Assembly: GCA_947503035.1 (NCBI GenBank)
Contig: CANNCD010000004.1
Location: 1-64,000, forward strand
Source: an uncultured Halocynthiibacter sp.
GTDB taxonomy: Bacteria; Pseudomonadota; Alphaproteobacteria; Rhodobacterales; Rhodobacteraceae
Length of the DNA stretch: 64,000 bases
Direction: 5' to 3'
In this document: positions 1 through 9,574 of the stretch, piece by piece
Layout: each line of letters opens with the position of its first letter
How positions within the stretch are numbered: the stretch's first letter is position 1
Notes under the pieces: model-generated
What the model saw: only the letters and a program-made list of their open reading frames with translations
Told to the model about the DNA's origin: nothing
Database searches by the model: none
Translations under genes and position numbers: made by a program

Positions 1-74
1 AAAAACTACGCTTTGCGATCCGCGAAGGCGGCCGCACAGTTGGTTCTGGTGTTGTATCCAAAATCCTAGACTAA
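1..74 (+). CDS. tuf: Elongation factor Tu, C-terminal end (partial)
   Basis: The window opens inside a gene whose last codons read LRFAIREGGRTVGSGVVSKI-LD before a TAA stop at 72-74. This matches the highly conserved C-terminal barrel of EF-Tu, the GTPase that delivers aminoacyl-tRNA to the ribosome. The frame runs from base 3. Position directly upstream of the S10 operon is the usual place for tuf in alphaproteobacteria. Only 23 full codons are visible. Confidence 0.93.
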   Translation, partial: KLRFAIREGGRTVGSGVVSKILD

Positions 75-95
75 TCCCAACCGGATTAATCTAAC

Positions 96-127
96 AAAGG
101 GGCGTCCAGAACGGGCGCCCCTTTCGC
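96..127 (+). terminator. Rho-independent terminator after tuf
   Basis: A 9-bp stem pairs AAAGGGGCG (96-104) with CGCCCCTTT (116-124) across an 11-base loop. It lies 22 bases after the tuf stop and separates tuf from the S10 operon promoter. Confidence 0.75.
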
Positions 128-187
128 GTGAAATTGGGTGTTTCTGTTGGATTCAGCGCGATATTGTTGGCCATTGTACAAACCCCC

Positions 188-216
188 TTGCCACGTTGAT
201 TGTGCCCCTGTATAGG
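188..216 (+). promoter_or_regulatory. Putative S10 operon promoter
   Basis: A TTGCCA hexamer (188-193) and a TATAGG hexamer (211-216) are spaced by 17 bases, a good match to a housekeeping sigma-70 promoter. Initiation near 223 would give a leader of about 118 bases before rpsJ, containing the hairpins described at 245-300. Confidence 0.65.
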
Positions 217-244
217 ACGGCAATTCGTTTCGTACGAAGACTAT

Positions 245-268
245 GGGTGAGATTCGTCTCGCCCTTTT
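245..268 (+). terminator. Terminator-like hairpin in the S10 leader (possible attenuator)
   Basis: GGGTGAGA (245-252) pairs with TCTCGCCC (257-264) around a TTCG tetraloop and is followed by TTTT. A second long hairpin (TCGAAG at about 274 with CTTCGA at about 300) follows before rpsJ. A terminator placed between promoter and first gene suggests attenuation or antitermination of ribosomal protein synthesis; no ligand is evident. Confidence 0.55.
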
Positions 269-340
269 CGGGTTCGAAGTGGGAGGTGCAATGGTGCATC
301 TTCGACCTCTCAATCTGTAAAGCCGCGAAAGGCTACTGAC

Positions 341-649
341 ATGCAGTCGCAAAACATTCGCATTCGGCTAAAGGCGTTTGATTTTCGCGTGTTGGATGCG
401 TCCACACAAGAGATCGTAAACACCGCAAAGCGCACAGGGGCACAAGTACGTGGCCCGATCCCGCTTCCGAATAAGATCGAAAAATTCACCGTTCTACGTG
501 GTCCACACGTAAACAAGAAATCTCGTGATCAGTTTGAGATCCGTACGCACAAGCGTCTTCTCGACATCGTCGATCCAACACCACAAACAGTAGACGCGCT
601 TATGAAGCTTGATCTTGCTGCTGGTGTTGACGTCGAGATTAAAGTTTAA
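341..649 (+). CDS. rpsJ: 30S ribosomal protein S10
   Basis: S10 sits in the head of the small subunit and also pairs with NusB in transcription antitermination. The 102-residue product has the usual bacterial length, the GPIPLP loop at residues 38-43 and the FEIRTHKR segment near residue 66. ATG at 341 follows an AAAGG element. It is the first gene of the S10 operon and is spaced 15 bases from rplC. Confidence 0.97.
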   Translation: MQSQNIRIRLKAFDFRVLDASTQEIVNTAKRTGAQVRGPIPLPNKIEKFTVLRGPHVNKKSRDQFEIRTHKRLLDIVDPTPQTVDALMKLDLAAGVDVEIKV

Positions 650-664
650 GGAGGGTATAGTATT

Positions 665-1387
665 ATGCGCTCTGGTGTAATCGCGAAGAAGATGGGCATG
701 ACCCGTCTATTCATGGAAGACGGTAAACAGATCCCTGTTACTGTTCTTCTTCTAGACAACCTTCAAGTTGTTGATCAGCGCACGTCCGATCGTGACGGCT
801 ATGTTGCTGTTCAGCTTGGTGCTGGCTCTGCTAAAGCAAAACGTACATCCCAAGCGATGCGCGGCCACTTTGCTAAGGCTGGTGTAGCTCCTAAACGTAA
901 GGTCGCGGAATTCCGCGTTTCTGAAGAAAACCTCATCGCTGTTGGCGAAGAGATCTCTGCAGAACACTACGTTGAAGGTCAAAAAGTTGACGTCTCTGGT
1001 ACGTCGATCGGTAAAGGCTTTGCCGGTGCTATGAAACGTCACAACTTTGGTGGTCTTCGTGCTACTCACGGTGTGTCTATTTCGCACCGCTCGCACGGTT
1101 CAACTGGTCAGTGTCAGGATCCCGGTAAAGTTTTCAAAGGTAAGAAAATGGCCGGTCACATGGGTGCTGCCCGCGTGACAACACAGAACCTCGAAGTTGT
1201 TCGTACAGACGCTGACCGTGGCTTGATCATGGTTAAGGGTGCTGTTCCGGGCTCTAAAGGTGGCTGGGTTACGATCAAAGACGCCGTTAAAAAGAAATTG
1301 CCTGAGGGTGTTCCATTCCCAGCAGCGCTAAAGAGCGCAGCTGTTGAAGCACCAGCTGAGGCTCCAGAAGCAGGAGCAGAAGAATGA
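665..1387 (+). CDS. rplC: 50S ribosomal protein L3
   Basis: L3 is an early-assembly 23S rRNA binding protein near the peptidyl transferase centre. The 240-residue protein carries the core [19 protein letters not shown] and the [18 protein letters not shown] loop that contains the glutamine methylated by PrmB in other bacteria. The C-terminus has an Ala/Glu/Pro-rich tail, common in alphaproteobacteria. An AAGGAGG-type site (about 648-655) precedes the ATG. The end overlaps rplD by four bases (ATGA), indicating translational coupling. Confidence 0.97.
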   Translation: MRSGVIAKKMGMTRLFMEDGKQIPVTVLLLDNLQVVDQRTSDRDGYVAVQLGAGSAKAKRTSQAMRGHFAKAGVAPKRKVAEFRVSEENLIAVGEEISAEHYVEGQKVDVSGTSIGKGFAGAMKRHNFGGLRATHGVSISHRSHGSTGQCQDPGKVFKGKKMAGHMGAARVTTQNLEVVRTDADRGLIMVKGAVPGSKGGWVTIKDAVKKKLPEGVPFPAALKSAAVEAPAEAPEAGAEE

Positions 1388-2004
1388 AGGCTGATGTAAT
1401 CAAGCTAGACGGCGGCAACGCCGGTTCTATCGACTTGGACGAAGCGCTATTTGGTCTAGAGCCACGCGCAGACATCCTTCACCGTGTGGTCCGCTGGCAG
1501 CGTAACAACGCTCAGGCTGGTACACACAAGGTTAAGACACGTCGTGAGACATCTTACTCTACTAAGAAGATCTATCGCCAAAAAGGCACCGGTGGCGCAC
1601 GCCACGGCGACCGTAACGCGCCGATCTTCCGCAAGGGTGGTATCTACAAGGGTCCAACACCACGCAGCCACGGCCACGACCTTACGAAGAAATTCCGTAA
1701 GCTTGGTCTTCGTCACGCTCTGTCCGCTAAGGCAGTTGCAGGCGAGCTTGTTGTTCTAGACGCAGCTACAACTGCTGATGTGAAAACTTCGGTTCTCGCC
1801 AAGCAGGTTAAAGAGCTGGGTTGGAAACGTGCCCTTATCGTTGATGGTGCAACTGTTGATGCGGGTTTCGCAAAAGCAGCTAAGAACATCGAAGGTCTCG
1901 ATATTCTACCAACAATGGGTGCCAACGTTTACGACATCTTGAAACGCGACACTTTGGTTATCACCAAAGCTGGTCTCGAAGCTCTGGAGGCACGTTTGAA
2001 ATGA
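1384..2004 (+). CDS. rplD: 50S ribosomal protein L4
   Basis: L4 lines the exit tunnel and, in gammaproteobacteria, represses the S10 operon. The 206-residue product has the expected length, with the extended loop near residues 45-80 ([20 protein letters not shown], then [17 protein letters not shown]) that reaches into the tunnel wall. It overlaps rplC upstream and rplW downstream by four bases each, so it is translationally coupled on both sides. Confidence 0.97.
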   Translation: MKADVIKLDGGNAGSIDLDEALFGLEPRADILHRVVRWQRNNAQAGTHKVKTRRETSYSTKKIYRQKGTGGARHGDRNAPIFRKGGIYKGPTPRSHGHDLTKKFRKLGLRHALSAKAVAGELVVLDAATTADVKTSVLAKQVKELGWKRALIVDGATVDAGFAKAAKNIEGLDILPTMGANVYDILKRDTLVITKAGLEALEARLK

Positions 2005-2297
2005 CGACCAAAGCAGAACTTTATGATGTAGTGCGCAAGCCGATCATCACTGAAAAAGCAACAATGGCATCCGAAAACGGTGCAGTTGTTTTCGAAGTAG
2101 CGATCGACGCAAACAAACCTCAGATCAAAGAAGCAGTGGAAACACTCTTCGGTGTTAAGGTTAAGTCCGTAAACACTCTGATCACTAAAGGTAAAACAAA
2201 ACGTTTCCGCGGGATCGCTGGTCGCCGTAAAGACGTTAAAAAAGCGTACGTTACCCTCGAAGAAGGTAACACAATCGACGTATCAACAGGTCTTTAA
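2001..2297 (+). CDS. rplW: 50S ribosomal protein L23
   Basis: L23 sits at the tunnel exit and is the docking site for trigger factor and SRP. The 98-residue protein has the family opening ([13 protein letters not shown]), the [15 protein letters not shown] motif and a normal length. It is the last gene of the first S10 transcript: a strong terminator follows, unlike the common arrangement where rplB comes next. Confidence 0.97.
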   Translation: MTTKAELYDVVRKPIITEKATMASENGAVVFEVAIDANKPQIKEAVETLFGVKVKSVNTLITKGKTKRFRGIAGRRKDVKKAYVTLEEGNTIDVSTGL

Positions 2298-2321
2298 TTA
2301 GATCCTAGGTTGAAAAGAATT

Positions 2322-2350
2322 GGGCCCTCGCAGCGATGCGGGGGCCCTTT
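2322..2350 (+). terminator. Strong terminator splitting the S10 operon after rplW
   Basis: An 11-bp stem (2322-2332 with 2337-2347) closed by a GCGA tetraloop is followed by TTT. It ends the rpsJ-rplC-rplD-rplW transcript ahead of the inserted gene at 2436. Confidence 0.85.
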
Positions 2351-2435
2351 GCGTATTTTCCCTTGAATTATCACGCCTCTGGTTCATAGCTTGGTCGCGC
2401 AGTTGTAGTACCATTGCTCAAAACAGGAGAACCAG

Positions 2436-2933
2436 ATGAAGATATTAATGTTAGGTTCGGCGCTATTCGGGGTGGTACTGTCGTTGGCGGGGCCGACAAA
2501 TGCTTCTGAGCAAAAGATAATTGCATTTAATATCAGTCCAGAGGTGCATAGCTCAATCCAGCGCATATCCCAAGACCATGGTGTCACGATTTCAAAGGCG
2601 TATGGCGCAGATAACCTTGGCCTCCTGCTTTATGTCCTAAATAGCCCTGGTGAGCTTGCATTTTTACCCAAGATATTTGATTTCCACGGTAGATCAGATT
2701 TTTTGAAGAGTCCGTACTCTTGGTCCAACACAAAGATCACCAGACCCGATGGATCAACATTCGAATTCGTCCTTATGGTTGCAATTAGAAGTCTAGCGCC
2801 AGAACATTGGGCTGATGACACCTTCGATTGCGGAGTGGTCAGAGGGGCAGCCGCCTCCCTGATTACTAGGGCCGACGACACTAAGTTAAGTGTTTCCGAT
2901 GTGGCTAAGTTGTCGGCAGAATTAAGCTGCTAG
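2436..2933 (+). CDS. Exported protein of unknown function inside the S10 operon
   Basis: This 165-residue product has a clear N-terminal signal peptide: MK, a hydrophobic stretch to about residue 20 and an ANASE-like cleavage zone (TNASEQK). Two cysteines lie in the C-terminal third (FDCGVV) and at the last residue (LSC), which could form a disulfide in the periplasm. The ATG is preceded by a good CAGGAG site. No family is recognised. It lies between the rplW terminator and a putative promoter for rplB, so it is probably an insertion that has broken the ancestral rplW-rplB linkage; it has no functional tie to translation that can be seen. Confidence 0.75.
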   Translation: MKILMLGSALFGVVLSLAGPTNASEQKIIAFNISPEVHSSIQRISQDHGVTISKAYGADNLGLLLYVLNSPGELAFLPKIFDFHGRSDFLKSPYSWSNTKITRPDGSTFEFVLMVAIRSLAPEHWADDTFDCGVVRGAAASLITRADDTKLSVSDVAKLSAELSC

Positions 2934-3173
2934 AGTTTTGCAAATTCGAGAGTGCCCAGTAGATCAAATTCCATTCTGGGAGCGACTGCAGGAGGTATGA
3001 CACCGAAGGCTGCTCTTAATGAAGCTGGGCGATTTGGGCGCATGCAGTCGCAGAAGTTAAGCTGATACTGCAGAAGTTGGTGAAATTTGCACTGACCTAT
3101 AGACTCCCTATCACTTCCCTGATACTCCCCACCAATCTTGTGGCCTCGGATTCGTTCTGGGGCCTATTGATAT

Positions 3174-3204
3174 TTGACTTCGGGGACCTTCGGGGCCCTA
3201 TAAC
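3174..3204 (+). promoter_or_regulatory. Putative promoter for the rplB transcript
   Basis: TTGACT (3174-3179) and TATAAC (3199-3204) are separated by 19 bases, a little long for the consensus. It is the best candidate start for the second half of the S10 operon, which needs its own promoter after the terminator at 2322. The rest of 2934-3260 shows no convincing gene; the tandem phrase CTTCGGGG occurs twice between the two hexamers. Confidence 0.5.
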
Positions 3205-3260
3205 ATGAGGTTCAGCAGAGCAATCTGATGGACCGCTAAAGCAAACGAAAGACAGTAAGC

Positions 3261-4103
3261 ATGGCACTAAAGTCGTACAAACCGACGACGCCTGGCCAAC
3301 GTGGGTTGGTTCTGATCGATCGTTCGGAGCTTTGGAAAGGTCGTCCAGTAAAGGCACTCACAGAGGGTCTTACGAAATCTGGCGGTCGGAACAACACCGG
3401 ACGGATCACAATGCGTCGCATTGGTGGGGGCGCTAAGCGTCTTTACCGTATCGTTGACTTCAAACGGAACAAAATGGATGTTCCTGCGACAGTTGAACGT
3501 ATCGAATATGACCCTAACCGGACAGCATTCATCGCCCTCGTAAAATACGAAGATGGCGAACAAGCATATATCCTCGCTCCTCAGCGCATTGGCGTTGGCG
3601 ACAAGGTTATTGCTTCTGCTAAGGCAGACATCAAACCAGGTAACGCTATGCCATTCTCCGGCATGCCTATCGGTACAATCGTTCACAACATCGAATTGAA
3701 ACAGGGCAAAGGCGGTCAAATCGCTCGTGCTGCTGGTACATACGCTCAGTTCGTTGGCCGTGACGGTGGTTACGCTCAGATCCGTCTTTCCTCTGGCGAG
3801 CTTCGTCTCGTACGTCAGGAATGTATGGCAACTGTTGGTGCGGTATCTAACCCTGACAACTCAAACCAAAACTTCGGTAAAGCTGGTCGCAACCGTCACA
3901 AGGGCATCCGCCCATCTGTGCGTGGTGTGGTTATGAACCCCGTAGATCACCCACACGGTGGTGGTGAGGGTCGTACATCCGGTGGTCGTCACCCAGTGAC
4001 ACCATGGGGTAAGCCTACCAAAGGTGCGCGTACGCGTAACAAGAACAAAGCGTCTAGCCGTCTTATCATTCGGTCACGTCACGCTAAGAAGAAGGGGCGT
4101 TAA
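3261..4103 (+). CDS. rplB: 50S ribosomal protein L2
   Basis: L2 is an essential 23S rRNA-binding protein needed for subunit joining and peptidyl transferase activity. The 280-residue protein shows the conserved [14 protein letters not shown] segment holding the catalytically important histidine, followed by [17 protein letters not shown]. The basic C-terminal tail ([14 protein letters not shown]) is typical. It starts the second S10-operon transcript and is spaced three bases from rpsS. Confidence 0.97.
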   Translation: MALKSYKPTTPGQRGLVLIDRSELWKGRPVKALTEGLTKSGGRNNTGRITMRRIGGGAKRLYRIVDFKRNKMDVPATVERIEYDPNRTAFIALVKYEDGEQAYILAPQRIGVGDKVIASAKADIKPGNAMPFSGMPIGTIVHNIELKQGKGGQIARAAGTYAQFVGRDGGYAQIRLSSGELRLVRQECMATVGAVSNPDNSNQNFGKAGRNRHKGIRPSVRGVVMNPVDHPHGGGEGRTSGGRHPVTPWGKPTKGARTRNKNKASSRLIIRSRHAKKKGR

Positions 4104-4106
4104 TAT

Positions 4107-4385
4107 ATGTCACGTTCTGTATGGAAAGGCCCTTTCGTCGATGCTTATGTGCTTAAGAAAGCAGAGAAAGCTCGCGAATCTGGCCGTAACGAAGTGATCA
4201 AAATCTGGTCTCGTCGTTCGACTATCTTGCCTCAGTTTGTTGGTCTGACGTTCGGCGTCTACAATGGCCAGAAACACATTCCCGTCAACGTATCAGAAGA
4301 AATGATCGGTCAGAAGTTCGGTGAGTACTCACCAACACGGACTTACTACGGTCACGCAGCTGATAAAAAAGCGAAGCGGAAATAA
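4107..4385 (+). CDS. rpsS: 30S ribosomal protein S19
   Basis: S19 lies in the head of the 30S subunit and forms a complex with S13. The 92-residue protein begins [13 protein letters not shown] and contains [13 protein letters not shown] and NGQKHIPV, all family hallmarks. It is tightly packed between rplB and rplV. Confidence 0.97.
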   Translation: MSRSVWKGPFVDAYVLKKAEKARESGRNEVIKIWSRRSTILPQFVGLTFGVYNGQKHIPVNVSEEMIGQKFGEYSPTRTYYGHAADKKAKRK

Positions 4386-4388
4386 TAG

Positions 4389-4769
4389 ATGTCTAAGCAA
4401 AAAAACGCACGTCGCGTAGCCGACAACGAAGCAATGGCCAAAGTCCGTATGCTTCGCACATCTCCGCAGAAGCTTAATCTCGTTGCGCAAATGATCCGTG
4501 GCAAGAAAGTAGACAAGGCTCTTACTGACCTTACTTTCTCGAACAAGCGTATCGCAGCAGACGTGAAGAAATGTCTTCAGTCCGCAATCGCAAACGCAGA
4601 GAACAACCACAACCTAGACGTTGATGAGTTGATTGTTGCCGAAGCTTATGTTGGCAAGAACATGACTCTGAAACGTGGTCGCCCTCGTGCGCGTGGTCGT
4701 TTCGGTAAAATCCTGAAGCCATTTTCTGAACTAACAATCCTAGTTCGTCAGAATGAGGAGCAAGCATAA
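4389..4769 (+). CDS. rplV: 50S ribosomal protein L22
   Basis: L22 lines the exit tunnel and its beta-hairpin influences macrolide sensitivity. The 126-residue protein has [15 protein letters not shown] near the N-terminus and the tunnel hairpin [14 protein letters not shown] near the C-terminus. The end overlaps rpsC by one base. Confidence 0.97.
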   Translation: MSKQKNARRVADNEAMAKVRMLRTSPQKLNLVAQMIRGKKVDKALTDLTFSNKRIAADVKKCLQSAIANAENNHNLDVDELIVAEAYVGKNMTLKRGRPRARGRFGKILKPFSELTILVRQNEEQA

Positions 4770-5470
4770 TGGGTAATAAAGTAAATCCTATCGGCATGCG
4801 TCTTCAGGTCAACCGTACCTGGGATAGCCGCTGGTATGCAGAGAGCAAAGATTTCGGTGATCTTCTTCTAGAAGACCTAAAAATCCGCGCTTTTGTTAAA
4901 GAAGAATGCAAGCAAGCCGGCATTAGCCGTGTGATCATTGAGCGCCCACACAAGAAGTGCCGCGTCACAATCCACACTGCACGTCCTGGCGTGATCATCG
5001 GGAAAAAAGGCGCCGATATCGAAGGTCTTCGCAAGAAACTTGCTAACCTGACAGCGTCTGAATTGCACCTCAACATCGTTGAAGTTCGCAAGCCAGAGCT
5101 TGATGCTGCACTTGTTGCTGAGAACATCGGTCAACAGCTTGAGCGTCGTGTTTCTTTCCGTCGCGCTATGAAGCGTGCCGTTCAGAGCGCAATGCGCATG
5201 GGTGCACAAGGTATCCGTGTTAACGTTGCTGGTCGTCTTGGTGGTGCTGAAATCGCGCGTACTGAATGGTACCGTGAAGGTCGCGTTCCATTGCACACTC
5301 TTCGTGCGGACATCGACTATGCGCACTTCGAAGCTATGACTGCTTATGGTATCATCGGGATCAAAGTTTGGATCTTCAAAGGTGAAATCCTAGAGCACGA
5401 TCCTTCGGCACAAGAGCGTCGTTTGGCAGCTGCACAAGAAGGCCCCGCTCCGCGCGGCCCTCGCCGTTAA
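4769..5470 (+). CDS. rpsC: 30S ribosomal protein S3
   Basis: S3 forms part of the mRNA entry tunnel and helicase activity of the 30S subunit. The 233-residue protein starts [20 protein letters not shown] and carries the KH-domain GxxG-like loop ([13 protein letters not shown]). The short basic/proline tail after residue 215 is normal for the group. It is 13 bases upstream of rplP. Confidence 0.97.
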   Translation: MGNKVNPIGMRLQVNRTWDSRWYAESKDFGDLLLEDLKIRAFVKEECKQAGISRVIIERPHKKCRVTIHTARPGVIIGKKGADIEGLRKKLANLTASELHLNIVEVRKPELDAALVAENIGQQLERRVSFRRAMKRAVQSAMRMGAQGIRVNVAGRLGGAEIARTEWYREGRVPLHTLRADIDYAHFEAMTAYGIIGIKVWIFKGEILEHDPSAQERRLAAAQEGPAPRGPRR

Positions 5471-5483
5471 GGAGTAATTTAAC

Positions 5484-5897
5484 ATGCTTCAACCAAAACG
5501 CACAAAATTCCGTAAAATGCACAAAGGCCGTATCCACGGTCAAGCAAAGGGCGGGTCTGACCTGAACTTTGGTACTTACGGTCTTAAAGCTCTTCAGCCT
5601 GAGCGTGTAACTGCACGTCAGATCGAAGCCGCACGTCGTGCAATGACACGTCAAATGAAACGTCAAGGTCGTGTTTGGATCCGTATTTTCCCAGACACCC
5701 CTGTTACCTCTAAGCCTACCGAAGTTCGGATGGGTAAAGGTAAAGGTTCCGTTGATTACTGGGCAGCTAAGGTAAAACCTGGCCGCATCATGTTTGAAAT
5801 CGATGGTGTTGACGAAGACGTGGCACGTGAAGCCCTTCGCCTTGCTGCGATGAAGCTTCCTGTGAAGACACGTGTTGTGGTTCGCGAAGACTGGTAA
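5484..5897 (+). CDS. rplP: 50S ribosomal protein L16
   Basis: L16 helps organise the A site of the large subunit. The 137-residue protein has [16 protein letters not shown] at the N-terminus and [20 protein letters not shown] in the middle, with the arginine (RVWIR) hydroxylated by YcfD-type enzymes in other bacteria. It ends this transcript: a terminator follows at 5929, before rpmC. Confidence 0.97.
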   Translation: MLQPKRTKFRKMHKGRIHGQAKGGSDLNFGTYGLKALQPERVTARQIEAARRAMTRQMKRQGRVWIRIFPDTPVTSKPTEVRMGKGKGSVDYWAAKVKPGRIMFEIDGVDEDVAREALRLAAMKLPVKTRVVVREDW

Positions 5898-5928
5898 TTT
5901 ACCGTCTCGCTGATTGCGAAATGAATAG

Positions 5929-5962
5929 ACCTCCACCGGAGAAATTCGGTGGGGGTTTTTTG
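5929..5962 (+). terminator. Terminator after rplP
   Basis: A 12-bp stem (5929-5940 with 5945-5956) closed by GAAA is followed by a run of six T residues. It separates rplP from rpmC; the remainder of 5963-6155 is gene-free and should contain the next promoter, which could not be placed with confidence. Confidence 0.85.
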
Positions 5963-6155
5963 ATGAAAATGGACCATATGTAGTGGCCGTTTTGCCGGAT
6001 TAACCAAGGCCCCGAAGAGTCTTTATTACAAAGGGCTGCGGGGGGTTGCTTTCATTCCAAATAGCACGTATTAGCCACCTTCATCATGAACCCCACTGGA
6101 ATCAAGGTGACCCGTTTTATGGGGGCCTTCCGGTGATGTTATAAGGAAAAAGGCG

Positions 6156-6359
6156 ATGAACGCCCAAGAACTACGCGATAAAACGCTTGATCAGCTCAAA
6201 GAAGAGCTTGTTGCGCTTAAGAAAGAATCGTTCAACCTACGATTCCAACAAGCAACTGGTCAGCTTGAAAACACTGCACGCGTTAAAACGGTTCGCCGTG
6301 ACGCAGCCCGTGTAAAAACAATCTTGAACGAAAAGGCCGCGCAAGCGGCTGCTGAATAG
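6156..6359 (+). CDS. rpmC: 50S ribosomal protein L29
   Basis: L29 sits near the tunnel exit beside L23. The 67-residue helical protein has the family pattern [14 protein letters not shown] and [20 protein letters not shown] strong AAGGAAAAAGG site precedes the ATG. It is followed 12 bases later by rpsQ. Confidence 0.96.
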   Translation: MNAQELRDKTLDQLKEELVALKKESFNLRFQQATGQLENTARVKTVRRDAARVKTILNEKAAQAAAE

Positions 6360-6371
6360 GAGCCTTTAAGT

Positions 6372-6602
6372 ATGCCCAAACGTATCCTTACTGGTACCGT
6401 AACCAGCGATGCAAACGAACAGACCGTAACAGTTTCTGTTGAACGTCGTTTTAAGCACCCCGTTCTAAAGAAGACCATCCGTAAGTCCAAAAAATACCGG
6501 GCTCACGATGCTGAGAACGCTTTCAAAGTTGGCCAACAAGTCCGTATCCAGGAATGTGCACCAATTTCGAAGACGAAACGCTGGGAAGTTCTTGCTGATT
6601 AA
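6372..6602 (+). CDS. rpsQ: 30S ribosomal protein S17
   Basis: S17 is a primary 16S rRNA-binding protein with an OB fold. The 76-residue protein shows [20 protein letters not shown] and KYRAHDAEN, followed by the [15 protein letters not shown] end typical of the family. ATG at 6372 follows an AGGAG site overlapping the rpmC stop. Confidence 0.96.
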   Translation: MPKRILTGTVTSDANEQTVTVSVERRFKHPVLKKTIRKSKKYRAHDAENAFKVGQQVRIQECAPISKTKRWEVLAD

Positions 6603-6679
6603 TCAGCACTAATTTTTCGGTATAATCGAAACCCTGGGGAAATTGCCCGAGAGGCACCCCACAGGTCGGGAGAAACACC
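6603..6679 (+). promoter_or_regulatory. rpsQ-rplN spacer with a perfect -10 hexamer and leader hairpin
   Basis: The spacer holds a perfect TATAAT at 6621-6626 with only a poor -35 (TTAATC at 6599-6604, 16-base spacing), so an internal promoter is possible but unproven. A CCTGGGG/CCCCACAGG pairing (about 6633-6665) could form a hairpin just ahead of the rplN ribosome-binding site. Confidence 0.3.
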
Positions 6680-7048
6680 ATGATCCAGATGCAAACAAAT
6701 CTGGATGTTGCTGATAACTCTGGCGCACGCCGAGTTCAGTGCATCAAGGTCCTGGGTGGTTCCAAGCGTAAGTACGCTTCCGTAGGCGACATCATTGTCG
6801 TTTCGGTAAAAGAAGCCATCCCACGTGGCCGTGTTAAGAAAGGTGACGTCCGTAAGGCCGTTGTCGTTCGCACAGCTAAAGAAGTCCGTCGTGAAGACGG
6901 TACAGCGATCCGCTTTGATCGCAACGCTGCTGTTATTTTGAACACAAACAACGAACCAGTAGGTACACGTATCTTTGGCCCAGTTGTTCGTGAGCTTCGC
7001 GCGAAGAACTTCATGAAGATCATCTCGCTCGCTCCGGAGGTGCTATAA
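6680..7048 (+). CDS. rplN: 50S ribosomal protein L14
   Basis: L14 contacts the 30S subunit in intersubunit bridges and binds the silencing factor RsfS. The 122-residue protein opens [17 protein letters not shown] and contains [13 protein letters not shown] and [10 protein letters not shown], all conserved. The start follows a GTCGGGAG site. One base separates it from rplX. Confidence 0.97.
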   Translation: MIQMQTNLDVADNSGARRVQCIKVLGGSKRKYASVGDIIVVSVKEAIPRGRVKKGDVRKAVVVRTAKEVRREDGTAIRFDRNAAVILNTNNEPVGTRIFGPVVRELRAKNFMKIISLAPEVL

Positions 7049-7049
7049 T

Positions 7050-7355
7050 ATGGCTGCTAAGTTGAAAAAAGGCGACAAGATCGTCGTACTTGCCGGCAAG
7101 GACAAAGGCAAAGAGGGCGTTATCGCTTCTGTTAACCCATCCTCAGGCAAAGCAGTTGTCGAAGGCGTTAACATCGCTGTTCGTCACACACGTCAGTCTC
7201 AGAACGACCAAGGTGGCCGCGTGCCAACAGCTATGCCAATCGCGCTTAGCAACCTTGCGCTTCTTGACAGCAATGGCAAAGCAACGCGCGTTGGCTTCCG
7301 TGAGGAAGACGGCAAGAAAGTTCGCTTCGCTAAGACTACAGGGGAAACTGTATAA
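7050..7355 (+). CDS. rplX: 50S ribosomal protein L24
   Basis: L24 initiates large-subunit assembly. The 101-residue protein has the KOW motif [18 protein letters not shown] near the N-terminus and [12 protein letters not shown] after it. It overlaps rplE by one base (TAATG). Confidence 0.96.
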   Translation: MAAKLKKGDKIVVLAGKDKGKEGVIASVNPSSGKAVVEGVNIAVRHTRQSQNDQGGRVPTAMPIALSNLALLDSNGKATRVGFREEDGKKVRFAKTTGETV

Positions 7356-7915
7356 TGCTTGATACTGCAAACTACACACCCCGTCTGAAAGAAGAGTACG
7401 TTTCTAAGATCCGCGCTTCTCTTAAAGAAGAGTTCGGCTACAAGAACGACATGATGATCCCTAAGCTCGACAAAATCGTGCTTAACATGGGTATCGGTGA
7501 AACTGTTAAAGACACCAAAAAGATCAAATCCGCTGAGGCTGACCTCACTGCGATTGCTGGTCAAAAGGTTGTCATCACAAAAGCTAAGAAGTCCATCGCG
7601 ACTTTCCGCGTTCGTGAAGACATGCCTTTGGGTGTTAAAGTGACACTTCGTGGCGATCGTATGTACGAATTCCTCGACCGTCTTATCACAATTGCATTGC
7701 CACGCGTTCGCGACTTCCGCGGCGTATCTGGCAAATCTTTCGATGGCCGCGGCAACTATGCCATGGGTATGAAAGAGCACATCGTGTTCCCAGAAATCGA
7801 CTACGACAAAGTAGACGAAGTTTGGGGTATGGACATCGTTATGGCAACCACCGCGAAGACTGACGCGGAAGCGAAAGCATTGTTGACTGGCTTCAACATG
7901 CCTTTCAACAGCTAA
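7355..7915 (+). CDS. rplE: 50S ribosomal protein L5
   Basis: L5 binds 5S rRNA and contacts the P-site tRNA. The 186-residue protein shows [34 protein letters not shown] and the [19 protein letters not shown] segment, with normal length. It is coupled to rplX and followed by rpsN. Confidence 0.97.
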   Translation: MLDTANYTPRLKEEYVSKIRASLKEEFGYKNDMMIPKLDKIVLNMGIGETVKDTKKIKSAEADLTAIAGQKVVITKAKKSIATFRVREDMPLGVKVTLRGDRMYEFLDRLITIALPRVRDFRGVSGKSFDGRGNYAMGMKEHIVFPEIDYDKVDEVWGMDIVMATTAKTDAEAKALLTGFNMPFNS

Positions 7916-7933
7916 GCGCGGAGAGAGTAAGAC

Positions 7934-8239
7934 ATGGCTAAAAAAGCAATGATCGAACGCGAAAAGAAACGCGCGAAGTTGGTGGCGAAATACGCTGTCA
8001 AACGTGCTGCTCTTAAAGAGATCGCAAACGACGAATCCAAGCCAATGGAAGAGCGCTTCAAAGCTCGCCTACAGCTTGCAAAACTACCACGCAATTCTTC
8101 GGCTACACGCTTGCACAACCGTTGCCAGCTGACTGGTCGTCCTCACGCTTACTACCGTAAGCTAAAGGTATCACGTATTGCGCTTCGGGAACTTGGCTCT
8201 ACTGGTCAAATTCCTGGCATGGTTAAATCGAGCTGGTAA
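7934..8239 (+). CDS. rpsN: 30S ribosomal protein S14 (zinc-free form)
   Basis: S14 sits in the 30S head. The 101-residue protein is the long form without the CXXC zinc motifs: the region that binds zinc in short paralogs reads [18 protein letters not shown], with one cysteine. The C-terminus [17 protein letters not shown] is diagnostic. A GGAGAG site precedes ATG 7934. Confidence 0.97.
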   Translation: MAKKAMIEREKKRAKLVAKYAVKRAALKEIANDESKPMEERFKARLQLAKLPRNSSATRLHNRCQLTGRPHAYYRKLKVSRIALRELGSTGQIPGMVKSSW

Positions 8240-8252
8240 GGGAGAGAACGAT

Positions 8253-8645
8253 ATGAATGATCCTATCGGCGATATGCTCACCCGTATCCGCAACGCTCAG
8301 ATGCGCGGCAAATCCACTGTGATGACCCCTGCTTCTAAGCTTCGCGCTTGGGTTTTGGACGTCCTAGCGGACGAAGGCTACATCCGTGGCTATGAGAAAA
8401 CGACAGGCGAAGATGGCCATCCGGCAATCGAAATTAGCCTGAAGTACTTTGAAGGCACACCAGTTATCCGTGAAGTTCGTCGTGTTTCCACGCCGGGCCG
8501 TCGCGTATACTTTGGTGCGAAAGACATCCCATCTGTCCGTCAGGGCTTGGGTGTCTCCATTGTCTCCACACCTAAGGGTGTAATGTCCGATGCGAACGCT
8601 CGCTCTGCCAATGTTGGCGGCGAAGTGCTTTGCACCGTATTTTAA
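8253..8645 (+). CDS. rpsH: 30S ribosomal protein S8
   Basis: S8 binds the central domain of 16S rRNA and, in E. coli, represses the spc operon. The frame is open from 8178 inside rpsN, but ATG 8253 is chosen: it follows a GGGAGAG site and gives [20 protein letters not shown] at the N-terminus, which is the family start, and 130 residues. The C-terminus [19 protein letters not shown] is conserved. Confidence 0.97.
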   Translation: MNDPIGDMLTRIRNAQMRGKSTVMTPASKLRAWVLDVLADEGYIRGYEKTTGEDGHPAIEISLKYFEGTPVIREVRRVSTPGRRVYFGAKDIPSVRQGLGVSIVSTPKGVMSDANARSANVGGEVLCTVF

Positions 8646-8657
8646 GGGGGTTCTGGA

Positions 8658-9191
8658 ATGTCTCGTATTGGTAAAAAACCAGTTGAGCTTGCTGCAGGCG
8701 TTACCGCGTCTGTATCCGGCCAGACCGTAGAAGTTAAGGGTGCCAACGGCACTCGTACCTTCACAGCTACAGACGACGTTACACTCGCTGTGGAAGACAA
8801 CACAATCACTGTGACGCCACGCGGCAAGTCCAAGCGTGCACGTCAACAGTGGGGCATGTCCCGCACTCAGATCCAAAACTTGGTGACTGGTGTGACGACA
8901 GGCTTCAAAAAAGAGCTAGAAATCAACGGCGTTGGTTATCGTGCTGCTCTTGAGGGCAAAGTTCTTAAACTTGCTCTTGGTCTTTCACATGATGTTAACT
9001 ACGAAATCCCAGAAGGCATCACGGTTACCGTGCCAAAGCCGACTATTATTTTCGTAGAAGGCAACAACGAGCAACTCGTTGGTCAAGTTGCGGCGAATAT
9101 CCGTCAGTACCGTAAGCCAGAGCCCTATAAAGGCAAAGGTATCAAGTACAAAGACGAGTATATCTTCCGCAAAGAAGGCAAGAAGAAGTAA
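8658..9191 (+). CDS. rplF: 50S ribosomal protein L6
   Basis: L6 lies near the factor-binding site of the large subunit. The 177-residue protein starts [15 protein letters not shown] and carries [19 protein letters not shown] and the C-terminal [13 protein letters not shown] motif. An AAGGGGG site precedes the ATG. Confidence 0.97.
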   Translation: MSRIGKKPVELAAGVTASVSGQTVEVKGANGTRTFTATDDVTLAVEDNTITVTPRGKSKRARQQWGMSRTQIQNLVTGVTTGFKKELEINGVGYRAALEGKVLKLALGLSHDVNYEIPEGITVTVPKPTIIFVEGNNEQLVGQVAANIRQYRKPEPYKGKGIKYKDEYIFRKEGKKK

Positions 9192-9203
9192 AGGACCCAG
9201 GAA

Positions 9204-9563
9204 ATGGCAAACAGCAAAAGAACTCTGTTTCTGAAGCGCCGCCTGCGCGTTCGGAACAAACTACGGAAAATGGCAAATGGGCGTCCTCGTCTGTCTGTTC
9301 ACCGTTCAAACAAAAACATCAGCGTTCAATTGATCGACGATGTAAACGGCGTGACAATCGCATCGGCTTCTTCTCTCGAGAAGGATTTCGGCATGGTTGG
9401 CAAGAACAACGTCGAAGCGGCAACCAAAGTAGGCGCGGCTATTGCCGAGCGTGCTAAGGCTGCTGGTGTTGAAAACTGCTACTTTGATCGTGGCGGCTTC
9501 CTCTTTCACGGTAAAGTAAAAGCTTTGGCTGATGCTGCCCGTGAAGGCGGCCTTAAGTTTTAG
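9204..9563 (+). CDS. rplR: 50S ribosomal protein L18
   Basis: L18 binds 5S rRNA with L5. The 119-residue protein contains [19 protein letters not shown], the basic N-terminus and the [20 protein letters not shown] end. It is 12 bases from rplF and 11 bases from rpsE, within the spc operon. Confidence 0.97.
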   Translation: MANSKRTLFLKRRLRVRNKLRKMANGRPRLSVHRSNKNISVQLIDDVNGVTIASASSLEKDFGMVGKNNVEAATKVGAAIAERAKAAGVENCYFDRGGFLFHGKVKALADAAREGGLKF

Positions 9564-9574
9564 GAGACTGATAG

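Noticed and set aside
2998-3066. 22-codon frame after an AGGAGGT sequence, containing ATGCAGTCGCAGAAG that resembles the rpsJ start
   Set aside because: The spacing between the purine run and ATG is too short and the 13-base likeness to rpsJ is within chance; no conserved peptide is visible.
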